NCBI GenBank assembly: GCA_937920455.1
Contig: CALETX010000387.1
Location: 1-6,412 of the forward strand
DNA from: an uncultured bacterium
GTDB lineage: Bacteria; Verrucomicrobiota; Kiritimatiellia; UBA8416; CALETX01
Direction of reading: 5' to 3'
DNA: 6,412 nucleotides
Positions 1-6,295 of this stretch are shown here, piece by piece. The translations under genes and the position numbers were made by a program. The first letter of the stretch is position 1. Each line of letters opens with the position of its first letter. The notes beneath the pieces were generated by a model, which was not told the DNA's origin, did no database searches, and worked only from the letters and a program-made list of their open reading frames with translations.

Positions 1-38
1 GGGTATTTCTTGAGGCTGGGTGGCCAAGGGAGATCTGA

Positions 39-851
39 ATGATCACGCGGGAACCAGAGCATTTTGCCCCGCCAGTTAACAAGTTCGGCGAGATTGGCCG
101 GGAGTTGCTTCTGTACTGTCGGGAGGTCGGGCGGGCGGTGCTTCTTCTTGTTCAGGCCCTCTGGGCCATCAGGCACGTCATCAGGCGGCGCGCCAGGGCT
201 GAGATAATTGTTCAGATGTTTACCGCCGGCATAAAGAGCCTGGGGGTAATCACAATTGTGGCGGTGTTTACGGGGATGATACTTGCCTTGCAGACCGGCA
301 TAGAGCTACGGCGTTTCAACCAGGAGGTGCACATAGGCACTGCGGTGATGGTTTCTATGCTGAGGGAGATGGGGCCGTTCATGACTGGGCTCATACTTGC
401 CGCCTGTGTGGGTTCGGCCATGGCTGCGCAGCTTGGCACGATGACAATTTCCGAGGAGGTGGCGGCGCTGGAGATAATGTCGATAGATCCGATCCGTTTT
501 CTTGTCATGCCGAGGCTGGTGGCCATGATGGTCATGACGCCTGTGCTTTCGTTCTACACGTGCATAATGGGAGTGCTTGGCGGCGGCCTGGTCGGCGCCA
601 CTCAGCTTGGCGTGTCCTGGACTGCCTACATAGAAAATGCAACGCGTTTTGCCGAGAATAAGGACCTATATGTGGGCCTTTTCAAGGCACTGCTTTTTGG
701 AATGATCATAACCACGGTGGCGTGCCACGAAGGATTTGCAACTACGCACGGGGCTGTTGGAGTTGGCATGGCGACGAGGCGTTCGGTGATTACATCATTT
801 CTTCTCATGCTCGTGGTGGGCTACTTTGTCACAAGGCTGTTCTACGTATGA
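39..851 (+). CDS. mlaE: MlaE-like ABC transporter permease (MCE/Mla lipid transport)
   Basis: This 270-residue inner-membrane protein is the permease of an MCE-type lipid ABC transporter. Hydrophobic segments lie at about 66-86, 113-130, 156-182, 213-228 and 249-267, after an N-terminal amphipathic stretch (about 20-50). The family hallmark is the loop at 109-155: EMGPF, then GSAMAAQLGTMTISEEV, then ALEIMSIDP, matching the conserved (T/S)EEV.ALE.M.IDP region of MlaE/TTD permeases that contacts the ATPase. Length is usual for the family. The ATG start is supported by AGGGAG at 27-32, six bases upstream. The stop overlaps the next start as ATGA, so translation is probably coupled to the ATPase gene. 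Family assignment is firm; the substrate (phospholipid or another lipid) is inferred. The symbol is by homology, since no full mlaFEDCB operon is present. Confidence 0.93.
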   Translation: MITREPEHFAPPVNKFGEIGRELLLYCREVGRAVLLLVQALWAIRHVIRRRARAEIIVQMFTAGIKSLGVITIVAVFTGMILALQTGIELRRFNQEVHIGTAVMVSMLREMGPFMTGLILAACVGSAMAAQLGTMTISEEVAALEIMSIDPIRFLVMPRLVAMMVMTPVLSFYTCIMGVLGGGLVGATQLGVSWTAYIENATRFAENKDLYVGLFKALLFGMIITTVACHEGFATTHGAVGVGMATRRSVITSFLLMLVVGYFVTRLFYV

Positions 852-1612
852 TAATCGAGTTCCAAAATGTGTCGAAAGTGCTGGGCGGAAAAGTCGTGCT
901 GGACCGGCTTGATATGACGATCGAGAAAGGGGAGACGTTTGTGATAGTCGGTCCTTCCGGCGTAGGGAAAAGCGTCACACTGAAACACATGGTGAGGCTG
1001 CTCACTCCTGACAGGGGCCGTGTGATGGTGGGTGGGGAGTGCGTTAGCGAAGCGCGGGGAAGTGTGCTGGAAAGCATCAGAAGCAGGTTCGGGTATCTTT
1101 TTCAGGGCGGCGCGCTGCTGGCTTGGCTGGATGTGTTCGAGAATGTGGCTCTTCCGCTCAGGGAAAAGACAGACATGACGGAGGAACAAATTGAGGAGCG
1201 CGTCTGCGAGACGCTGCGTCTTGTGGGGCTCGAAAATGACGCCAGTAAATATCCTGCCGATATATCAGGCGGGATGCGCAAGCGCGCCGGCCTGGCAAGG
1301 GCCATTGTGCAGAATCCCGAAATTGTGCTGTATGACGAGCCGACGTCGGGTCTGGATCCGGTGACGTCACGCACAATTGACGCATTGATAGACAGCCTCC
1401 GCCGCAATCTAGGCGTGACGAGCGTGGTTGTGACGCATGATCTTCACAGCGCCCTGGCAATCGGCACCAGAATCGCGATGCTACACGGCGGGCGAATTGT
1501 GGAATTGGCAAAACCGGAAGATTTTGTGAAATCAGGCGTTCCGGAGGTGGTGGCATTTCTGGAGTCGCAGTATATTTCCAAGCGCGGGCCGTGGGAAAGG
1601 AATGAGCAATGA
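848..1612 (+). CDS. mlaF: MlaF-like ABC transporter ATP-binding protein
   Basis: A 254-residue cytoplasmic ATPase that would power the neighbouring permease. All ABC motifs are visible: Walker A GPSGVGKS at 35-42, Q-loop Gln86 in FGYLFQGGALL, signature ISGGMRKRAGLARA at 139-152, Walker B IVLYDEPTSGLDP at 159-171 and H-loop His197 in VVTHD. The SGGMRKR form of the signature is typical of MlaF/TTG2A-type ATPases. I place the start at the ATG at 848, not at the in-frame ATG at 722. The 42 extra residues from 722 lie wholly inside the permease gene and match nothing in the family, whereas MIIEFQNVSK is a normal ABC N-terminus. The start overlaps the permease stop (ATGA) and has only a weak AAGG upstream, so coupling with mlaE is likely. 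The stop overlaps the mlaD start in the same way. Confidence 0.94.
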   Translation: MIIEFQNVSKVLGGKVVLDRLDMTIEKGETFVIVGPSGVGKSVTLKHMVRLLTPDRGRVMVGGECVSEARGSVLESIRSRFGYLFQGGALLAWLDVFENVALPLREKTDMTEEQIEERVCETLRLVGLENDASKYPADISGGMRKRAGLARAIVQNPEIVLYDEPTSGLDPVTSRTIDALIDSLRRNLGVTSVVVTHDLHSALAIGTRIAMLHGGRIVELAKPEDFVKSGVPEVVAFLESQYISKRGPWERNEQ

Positions 1613-2505
1613 GAAGGACTCCGTTCAGCAACGAGTTGAGGATGGAGGTTGTGGTGGGGGCGTTTGTGGTGATGGTTTTTCTGGGTCTCGGATACTTCAC
1701 CATCATTCTGTCCCGCGAGAAATTTTTCGGACAGAAATATACGTTGGAGGTTGTTTTTGAAGACGTGATGGGTTTGAGGGACGGGGACAATGTTGTTGTT
1801 CGAGGAATGGTGGTGGGCAAGGTTAAGACATTGGCTCTTCGTGAGGATGGAGTACATGTTGTCGCGAGTCTCGAGCAGCCACTGGATCTTCGGGAGGGAT
1901 ACCGGATTACAATTGTCTCCACCTCGATCCTTGGCGGGCGCTATCTCCAGGTGGATGAAGGACCTCCCAGCGGCTTGAAACTCCCTGTCAACACGGTTTT
2001 TCGCGGAGAAAGGCCTTATGACCTGATGGCTGACGCAGCGGAGGTGGTCAATACCGTGCGAAGAGCTCTGACATCTGGAGGCGTGGTAAGCAACGTGCAG
2101 GAGATTGCGGCTGGGCTGCGAGAAGTGGTGGCCCGGGCTAACAGCGGGGAAGGGACGATTGGCAAGCTGCTTTCTTCGGATGACACGCTGTATTCCAATG
2201 CTGTGGCGGCTGTGACTTCAGTCAGGGATATCGTGGAAAGGCTTAACCGAGGCGAAGGGACGCTTGGCAGGCTGCTTTCACCAGACGATTCTCTTTACAA
2301 TGATTTTGCGGCTGCTGCTGCTTCCTTTAAGCGAACTGCCGCTGAGCTAGAGGATGGAAAGGGCACAATCGGCAAGCTGCTGAAGGAAGATGATCTATAC
2401 GAAGATGTGAAGAAGGCGGTAAACGAAGTCAGGGCTACGATAGACGACTACAGGGAGACCGCACCGATAGTAACATTCACAAGCATATTCTTCGGCGCAT
2501 TTTGA
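1609..2505 (+). CDS. mlaD: MlaD-like MCE-domain lipid-binding protein with three C-terminal repeats
   Basis: A 298-residue periplasmic substrate-binding component held by one N-terminal membrane helix (about 14-34) after a short cytoplasmic arm containing RR. The MCE domain spans about 43-118, with VVFEDVMGLRDGDNVVVRGM, VGKV and the end-of-domain motif STSILGGRYLQVDEG. Residues 135-285 are predicted to be largely helical, as in MCE proteins that form a hexameric ring and helical needle. This part holds three GxGTxGxLLxxDDxLY units at 180-195, 215-230 and 250-264. The chain ends in FFGAF, an aromatic tail seen in related MCE proteins as I recall them. The ATG is preceded by AAAGGA at 1596-1601, with 7-base spacing. 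The ORF is about 115 residues longer than E. coli MlaD (183 aa), and the extra length is the repeat tail. No mlaC or mlaB follows; the next gene is convergent guaB. Confidence 0.93.
   Translation: MRRTPFSNELRMEVVVGAFVVMVFLGLGYFTIILSREKFFGQKYTLEVVFEDVMGLRDGDNVVVRGMVVGKVKTLALREDGVHVVASLEQPLDLREGYRITIVSTSILGGRYLQVDEGPPSGLKLPVNTVFRGERPYDLMADAAEVVNTVRRALTSGGVVSNVQEIAAGLREVVARANSGEGTIGKLLSSDDTLYSNAVAAVTSVRDIVERLNRGEGTLGRLLSPDDSLYNDFAAAAASFKRTAAELEDGKGTIGKLLKEDDLYEDVKKAVNEVRATIDDYRETAPIVTFTSIFFGAF
2146..2400 (+). repeat. Three in-frame protein repeats, 35-residue period, in the MCE protein
   Basis: Codons at 2146-2193, 2251-2298 and 2356-2400 encode GEGTIGKLLSSDDTLY, GEGTLGRLLSPDDSLY and GKGTIGKLLKEDDLY. 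Repeat starts are exactly 105 bases (35 codons) apart. The sequence between the repeats is much less conserved and alanine/valine rich (for example FAAAAASF), as expected for helix. The DNA copies have diverged at many third positions, so this is an old protein-level repeat, not a recent tandem duplication. The motif is known from other long MCE proteins; a structural role in the periplasmic needle or tail is my inference. Confidence 0.85.
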
Positions 2506-2526
2506 TCTCCAGAAGTCCGCGCTTGG

Positions 2527-4017
2527 TCAGCGACGATAGTTCGGAGCCTCCTTCATGATCTTGACGTCGTGGGGATGTGCCTCGGTAACTCCGGCCAGGC
2601 TGACCCTGCAGAACTTGGCATTTGCCTGAAGTTCTTTGAGATTTCTACAGCCACAATAGCCGAGCGCTGATCTTAGGCCGCCCGCATACTGCGTCATGAC
2701 CTTTTCGACCGTGCCGGCGTATGGCACGATTCCCTCTACTCCCTGTGGCACCAGATCTTCCAATTTCACAAGGTCCTGTCCATACCTTTCTCTGCTGCCA
2801 AACGCTTCCTTCATGGCGGCAAGACTTCCCATGCCTCGGTACATTACGTACTGCCGGCCTTCGTGGATGATTTTTTCGCCTGGGCTTTCCTCAGTGCCGG
2901 CCAGAACTGCTCCCAGCATGACGGAGTCAGCGCCGGCGGCTATTGCCTTGGGAACGTCGCCAGAGTGTCTGATACCTCCGTCAGCGATAACGGGAACTGA
3001 TCCTTTCAGGGCTTTTGCAGCCTCATAAACTGCGGTAACCTGTGGTATGCCGACTCCACACACGACCCGTGTTGTACATATGGAGCCTGGGCCGATGCCG
3101 ACTTTAACTGCATGGGCGCCTGCCTTGCGAAGCGCCATGGCGCCTTCGCCGGTTGCGACGTTGCCTCCGACCACGTCAATATCAGGATAATGAGAACGGA
3201 TCCATTTTATCATGGACAGCACGCCTTTGGAGTGGCCGTGCGCGCTGTCAACCACGATAAGGTCAACCTCCTCACCAGCTAACTGTTCAACCCGCTGCTC
3301 GTCGTTTGTGCCAACGGCCGCACCGACGCGCAGCCGGAACTTTGAATCCCTGTTGTAGAGGGGCTTCACGTTTTCAACCAGGTCCTTGACATCTGTGAAG
3401 CTGTATAGCCCCACCAGCCTGCCTTTCTTCACCAGCGGCAGCTTGCCTATTTTATGCTTCCTCATTATTTCGTATGCCTGTTTCAGTGTTGTGCCAGGCG
3501 GCGCAGTGACGACGTCGCGGGTCATAACATCCCGCACAGGCGCATTGGGACTTGGCGCGTATTTGATGTCGGTTGCCGTGAGTATTCCGACAAGCATGCC
3601 GGCTTCGTCAACTATTGGAAAACCGCTGAAACCATAGCCCTTTTGCTCTTTTTTCCTCCGCACGGTTTCGAGAGTGTCGGTGATCCTGAAGACAATAGGG
3701 TCCATAATCAAACCGTGGAGATGGTGTTTTACTGCGCCAACTTGTTTTGCCTGGACTTCCGCAGGGAGGTTCTTGTGTATAATGCCGATGCCGCCGATGA
3801 GGGCCATGGCTATGGCCATTTCCTTTTCGGTAACGGTATCCATTGCCGCGCTGACAAACGGAATCCGGAGCGGTATTCGAGTTGTAAGTCTTGTTGAGAT
3901 GTCGGTTTCGGTTGGCAGGAAATCGGCATAACGTGTCACAAGTGTGACGTCATCGAATGTGAGCCCTTCGTGACTGAATCGTCTCATGAACGCGTCTATA
4001 TGGCGATTGACCGGCAT
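2527..4017 (-). CDS. guaB: IMP dehydrogenase (GuaB)
   Basis: A 496-residue cytoplasmic enzyme that oxidises IMP to XMP with NAD+, the committed step of guanine nucleotide synthesis. The N-terminus [18 protein letters not shown] (18-35) is standard. Two CBS domains occupy about 106-220, inserted in the TIM barrel. The active-site loop GPGSICTTR (309-317) carries catalytic Cys314. IMP-phosphate-binding elements DGGIRHSGD (346-354) and [15 protein letters not shown] (367-381) follow, then the [10 protein letters not shown] flap region and the Arg411-Tyr412 pair matching the catalytic RY of the family. I start at the ATG at 4017 because AGGGAGAG (4023-4030) sits 5 bases upstream. An in-frame ATG at 4071 would add 18 residues unlike any IMPDH N-terminus. 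The gene lies 90 bases after the MOSC-MogA gene on the same strand, and its 3' end faces mlaD across 21 bases. Confidence 0.97.
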   Translation of the reverse strand: MPVNRHIDAFMRRFSHEGLTFDDVTLVTRYADFLPTETDISTRLTTRIPLRIPFVSAAMDTVTEKEMAIAMALIGGIGIIHKNLPAEVQAKQVGAVKHHLHGLIMDPIVFRITDTLETVRRKKEQKGYGFSGFPIVDEAGMLVGILTATDIKYAPSPNAPVRDVMTRDVVTAPPGTTLKQAYEIMRKHKIGKLPLVKKGRLVGLYSFTDVKDLVENVKPLYNRDSKFRLRVGAAVGTNDEQRVEQLAGEEVDLIVVDSAHGHSKGVLSMIKWIRSHYPDIDVVGGNVATGEGAMALRKAGAHAVKVGIGPGSICTTRVVCGVGIPQVTAVYEAAKALKGSVPVIADGGIRHSGDVPKAIAAGADSVMLGAVLAGTEESPGEKIIHEGRQYVMYRGMGSLAAMKEAFGSRERYGQDLVKLEDLVPQGVEGIVPYAGTVEKVMTQYAGGLRSALGYCGCRNLKELQANAKFCRVSLAGVTEAHPHDVKIMKEAPNYRR

Positions 4018-4022
4018 AGAAA

Positions 4023-4030
4023 CTCTCCCT
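4023..4030 (-). promoter_or_regulatory. Ribosome binding site deciding the guaB start
   Basis: On the minus strand this reads AGGGAGAG, 5 bases before the ATG at 4017-4015. It supports the shorter 496-residue GuaB over the longer in-frame ORF starting at 4071, which matches nothing in the family. Confidence 0.7.
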
Positions 4031-4042
4031 TTTGGGATGCGT

Positions 4043-4071
4043 CGTTTACACTGGTTCTCCGCTCCGGTCAA
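4043..4071 (-). promoter_or_regulatory. Possible sigma-70-type promoter for guaB
   Basis: The 90-base gap upstream of guaB (4018-4107) is the only long non-coding stretch inside the minus-strand cluster. On the minus strand it contains TTGACC (4071-4066, 5 of 6 matches to the -35 consensus). TAAACG (4048-4043, a poor -10) follows after a 17-base spacer, with TG just before it. The position, 25 bases from the guaB start, leaves room for a short leader holding the ribosome binding site. The -10 is weak and one such match can arise by chance, so guaB may instead be read through from the Moco operon. I see no clear terminator hairpin in the gap. Confidence 0.25.
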
Positions 4072-4107
4072 GCATGCGATGCGTGGGGTGGGGATACGAG
4101 GTACGTT

Positions 4108-5037
4108 TCAGTGGGCGTCAACGCCGTGCAGCATCAGGATCGCATGCTCCAAAATTGAGAGGATACACGTCAAGTAATCCCGTGTGGCGTTTGGACTCCC
4201 CGGAAGAGCAAATACGAGTGTCGTATCCCTGGCGCCGGCGATTGACCTGCTAAGCAGCGCGTTCGGAAATTTATCCGCAGACTTCAGTCTCACATAATCA
4301 ACTATTCCTGGGATAAGCCGGTGGCAGAACTCGGAGACAACTTCAGGAGTGACATCTCTTGGGCCTATGCCAGTGCCGCCGGCAATAAACATGACATCGC
4401 CGTCGACTCGATGAAATTCTTCAAGAGAGGCTTTTATCAACTTGGCTTCGTCAGGAATGACGGCGCTCGAGAATTCGGTGTGCCATCTCCGACTATGAAA
4501 ATGGCGCTGAAGCATTTCGTTGATGGCAGGACCGGTCTTGTCTTCGTAAATGCCGCGGCTTGCCCTGTCGCTTACTGTGACGATTCTTATACGAAGAGGC
4601 CTAAGCAAGCATTGGACAGAGTCGCCAGGTTTGACAGTTCCGCCTTTGATTACTCTGCAGAACACTCCTGTTTGTGGCATAATACATTTTCCGACGTTTC
4701 TGAAAATTGCGCAGTCGCCGCCGTGGCATTCTTTTCCTATTTGAACAACCTGTAGACGAGCGTTTCCAACGATTATGGTGTCAAGAGGGGCTATCTGTTC
4801 GATGTTGATTCCTTCAGTGGTTATGTTTTCGGCGAAGGATCCCGGCCGGAGCGGGTGTTTTGTCAGATCGGCAAAATGCTTTATGGATTCGTTGGAAAGA
4901 ATGCTGACTTGACGAGACCAATGGCCTGCGTGCGCATCTCCAACAACACCTAACTCATCTATTTCGATCCCAGGCACAGGTTCCTTAGCCGTGCCTTTGG
5001 CGTGGGAGATATTCACCGAGACTACGCGGCCGTTCAT
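4108..5037 (-). CDS. MOSC domain-MogA/MoaB fusion, molybdopterin adenylyltransferase
   Basis: A 309-residue cytoplasmic protein with two domains. Residues 1-145 form a short MOSC domain: VVGDAHAGHWSRQVSIL (31-47), GSFAENI (66-72) and the cysteine-bearing GKECHGGDCAIF (101-112), with Cys104, Cys109 and Cys118. MOSC domains occur in Moco sulfurases and related proteins; what this short stand-alone type does is not settled. Residues 147-309 are a MogA/MoaB-type domain that binds molybdopterin and adenylates it with ATP: TVSDRASRGIYEDKTGP (154-170), GGTGIGPRDVTPE (220-232), LIPGIVDYVR and LPGSPNATRDYL (278-289). The reading frame is continuous with no sign of a frameshift at the junction near 146. 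The start ATG overlaps the moaC stop by 4 bases, with an AGGAAGAGG purine stretch just upstream, so coupling is likely. The Moco genes on one side and guaB on the other support a Moco role. Confidence 0.9.
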   Translation of the reverse strand: MNGRVVSVNISHAKGTAKEPVPGIEIDELGVVGDAHAGHWSRQVSILSNESIKHFADLTKHPLRPGSFAENITTEGINIEQIAPLDTIIVGNARLQVVQIGKECHGGDCAIFRNVGKCIMPQTGVFCRVIKGGTVKPGDSVQCLLRPLRIRIVTVSDRASRGIYEDKTGPAINEMLQRHFHSRRWHTEFSSAVIPDEAKLIKASLEEFHRVDGDVMFIAGGTGIGPRDVTPEVVSEFCHRLIPGIVDYVRLKSADKFPNALLSRSIAGARDTTLVFALPGSPNATRDYLTCILSILEHAILMLHGVDAH

Positions 5038-5486
5038 GCTGCCTCTTCCTTCGTTTTCCGTACGAGACGGACATTTTCGATTCTGATGTTCGAATCAACT
5101 CCCTTGCACATATCGTATATTGTCATGGCTGCAACTGCAGAAGCCAGCAGAGACTCCATTTCGATCCCTGTTTTTTCAGTGCATATTGCCTTGGAGTGTA
5201 TCACCACCGCATTCTTGTTCAGCCCAAAAGTTATGCTGATATTTTCTATGCCGATTGGATGGCACAGGGGGATAATCTCTGAGGTTTTCTTTGCTGCCAT
5301 GATCCCGGCAACTTTGGCCACAGCCAAAACGTCTCCTTTGGGTATTAACTGCTTTTGGATCATTCTAATGGTTTTGGGCGCCATGCGGACTAGAGCGGTA
5401 GCCTCGGCGTAACGTTTCACAGGTCGTTTGCCGGAAATGTCCACCATTATTGCCTTCCCTTTGCCGGTGAAGTGAGATGAACCCAT
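5034..5486 (-). CDS. moaC: Cyclic pyranopterin monophosphate synthase (MoaC)
   Basis: A 150-residue cytoplasmic enzyme that converts 3',8-cyclo-dihydro-GTP, the MoaA product, into cyclic pyranopterin monophosphate. Conserved blocks are MVDISGKRPVKRYAEA (14-29), KGDVLAVAKVAGIMAAKKTS (50-69), PLCHPI (73-78), GIEMESLLA (107-115) and YDMCKGVD (124-131). Lys50, His76, Asp125 and Lys128 align with the catalytic residues known from E. coli MoaC (Lys51, His77, Asp128, Lys131). I choose the ATG at 5486 because AGGAGGT at 5492-5498 is a perfect ribosome binding site 5 bases upstream. The in-frame ATG at 5537 would add 17 residues without family resemblance and lie inside moaA. The start is 2 bases after the moaA stop, and the stop overlaps the next start as ATGA. 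Length is slightly below the usual 155-165 residues but all motifs are present. Confidence 0.96.
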   Translation of the reverse strand: MGSSHFTGKGKAIMVDISGKRPVKRYAEATALVRMAPKTIRMIQKQLIPKGDVLAVAKVAGIMAAKKTSEIIPLCHPIGIENISITFGLNKNAVVIHSKAICTEKTGIEMESLLASAVAAMTIYDMCKGVDSNIRIENVRLVRKTKEEAA

Positions 5487-5488
5487 TT

Positions 5489-6295
5489 CTAACCTCCTAT
5501 TGCTGACATTTGCCGAGTCCGGCACCGCGTGCCGCACTCTGGTTTCAGTTGCACGGCATTGAGAATACTGCCTCGTATATCATCAAATTTTACACGCACT
5601 TCAATATCGCTGCGCAGGCACGGCTTCAGCCAGCCATCAGCCGTCAGCCGTAGTCTGTTGCATTGTTGGCACGGGGGAGGCCTGTGGGTTGGTATTTCGC
5701 TTCTGCATTCGGTGCCGTCAGAAATGGAAAAGTGCCGTATCAGTTGGAGGATCAGCCCTTTGCTCTGGCAGAAACGCTCCATGTCAGATATTTCAACGCG
5801 GTCTGTGTCGTGCAGGACAACCATATTGATCTTGATCGGATGAAGTCTGGCTTTGATGGCTGCATCTATGCCTGCCAAGACGCATGTGATATTTCCACCC
5901 CGTGTTATTAGCGCGTATCGCTCCTGGTTCAATGTATCCAGCGAAATGTTGACTCGGCGCAAGCCGGCTTTCTGAAGGCTGGCCGCCATATCGGCAAGTA
6001 AGATGCCATTGGTTGTCAGGGCAAGGTCTGCAAGGCCGTTCATGCCGGAGAGCATGGCAACAAGATTCACGATGTCTTTGCGTATCAAAGGCTCCCCGCC
6101 TGTAAGCCGTATTTTCCGTATTCCGAGCTTTATTGCTTCGGCTGCGATATCACGGATTTGCTCATAGGAAAGAATCTCAGAGTGAGGTTTGAGATGAACC
6201 CCCTCGGCTGGCATGCAGTAGGCGCACCTGAGATTGCACCGGTCAGTTACGGAGATTCTCAGATAATCAATCTTCCTGCCGAAGGAGTCTAACAC
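5489..6295 (-). CDS. moaA: GTP 3',8-cyclase (MoaA), internally shortened
   Basis: A 268-residue radical SAM enzyme for the first Moco step, GTP to 3',8-cyclo-dihydro-GTP. The N-terminus FGRKIDYLRISVTDRCNLRC is classic MoaA, with the radical SAM cluster Cys20, Cys24 and Cys27 (CX3CX2C). Then come KIRLTGGEPL (61-70), TTNG (94-97), SLDT (119-121 region), TRGGNI (131-136) and PIKINMVVL (153-161). The second 4Fe-4S cluster is Cys209, Cys212 and Cys226 (CX2CX13C), with Arg214 and Arg216 in CNRLRLTADG. The chain ends MSAIGG with the required Gly-Gly tail. Canonical MoaA has about 320-330 residues. Here about 50-60 are missing between the strand at about 181-188 (usually RFIE, here QLIR) and Cys209. 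The frame is open and both cluster motifs are in phase, so it looks like an intact short variant. The start is GTG, with AGGGAG at 6305-6310, overlapping moeA by 29 bases. Confidence 0.93.
   Translation of the reverse strand: MLDSFGRKIDYLRISVTDRCNLRCAYCMPAEGVHLKPHSEILSYEQIRDIAAEAIKLGIRKIRLTGGEPLIRKDIVNLVAMLSGMNGLADLALTTNGILLADMAASLQKAGLRRVNISLDTLNQERYALITRGGNITCVLAGIDAAIKARLHPIKINMVVLHDTDRVEISDMERFCQSKGLILQLIRHFSISDGTECRSEIPTHRPPPCQQCNRLRLTADGWLKPCLRSDIEVRVKFDDIRGSILNAVQLKPECGTRCRTRQMSAIGG
5492..5498 (-). promoter_or_regulatory. moaC ribosome binding site inside the moaA Gly-Gly codons
   Basis: On the minus strand AGGAGGT lies 5 bases before the moaC ATG. The GGA GGT within it (5497-5492) are the last two sense codons of moaA and encode the terminal Gly267-Gly268. 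A ribosome terminating on moaA is thus placed on the moaC binding site, which favours coupled translation of the two enzymes acting in sequence. Confidence 0.85.

Noticed and set aside
1..42. Possible 3' end of an upstream plus-strand gene: one frame ends in TGA at 36-38 (reading VFLEAGWPREI), another in TGA at 40-42 (reading GYFLRLGGQGRSE), the latter with an ATGA overlap like the other junctions.
   Set aside because: Only 11-13 codons are visible, neither tail is recognisable, and the two frames cannot be told apart. An upstream operon partner is plausible but not annotated.
722..847. 42-residue N-terminal extension of the ATPase from an in-frame ATG at 722.
   Set aside because: It lies inside the permease gene in another frame and has no family resemblance; the ATG at 848 gives a normal ABC N-terminus.
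1158..1922. 254-codon open frame on the minus strand.
   Set aside because: It is antisense to mlaF and mlaD, low in recognisable motifs, with a composition typical of a shadow frame of a real gene.
2506..2526. Bidirectional terminator between the convergent mlaD and guaB stops.
   Set aside because: The best pairing I found (CCA..AG with CTTGG) is only 5 base pairs with a bulge and no U-tract. Termination signals, if any, must lie inside the coding ends or be factor dependent.
4072..4107. Terminator or operator after the MOSC-MogA gene, suggested by GCATGC and repeated ATGCG strings.
   Set aside because: GCATGC is a 6-base palindrome and the rest does not form a stable stem with a T-run, so nothing beyond chance can be claimed.
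4321..4755. 144-codon plus-strand open frame.
   Set aside because: It is antisense to the MOSC-MogA gene, whose protein motifs are unmistakable; no family features are seen in the antisense product.
5490..6295. moaA as a decayed pseudogene because of its short length.
   Set aside because: The frame is open, both cluster motifs, GGEP, TRGG, CNRLRLTADG and the Gly-Gly tail are intact, and the gene is coupled to moaC. A short functional variant is more likely.
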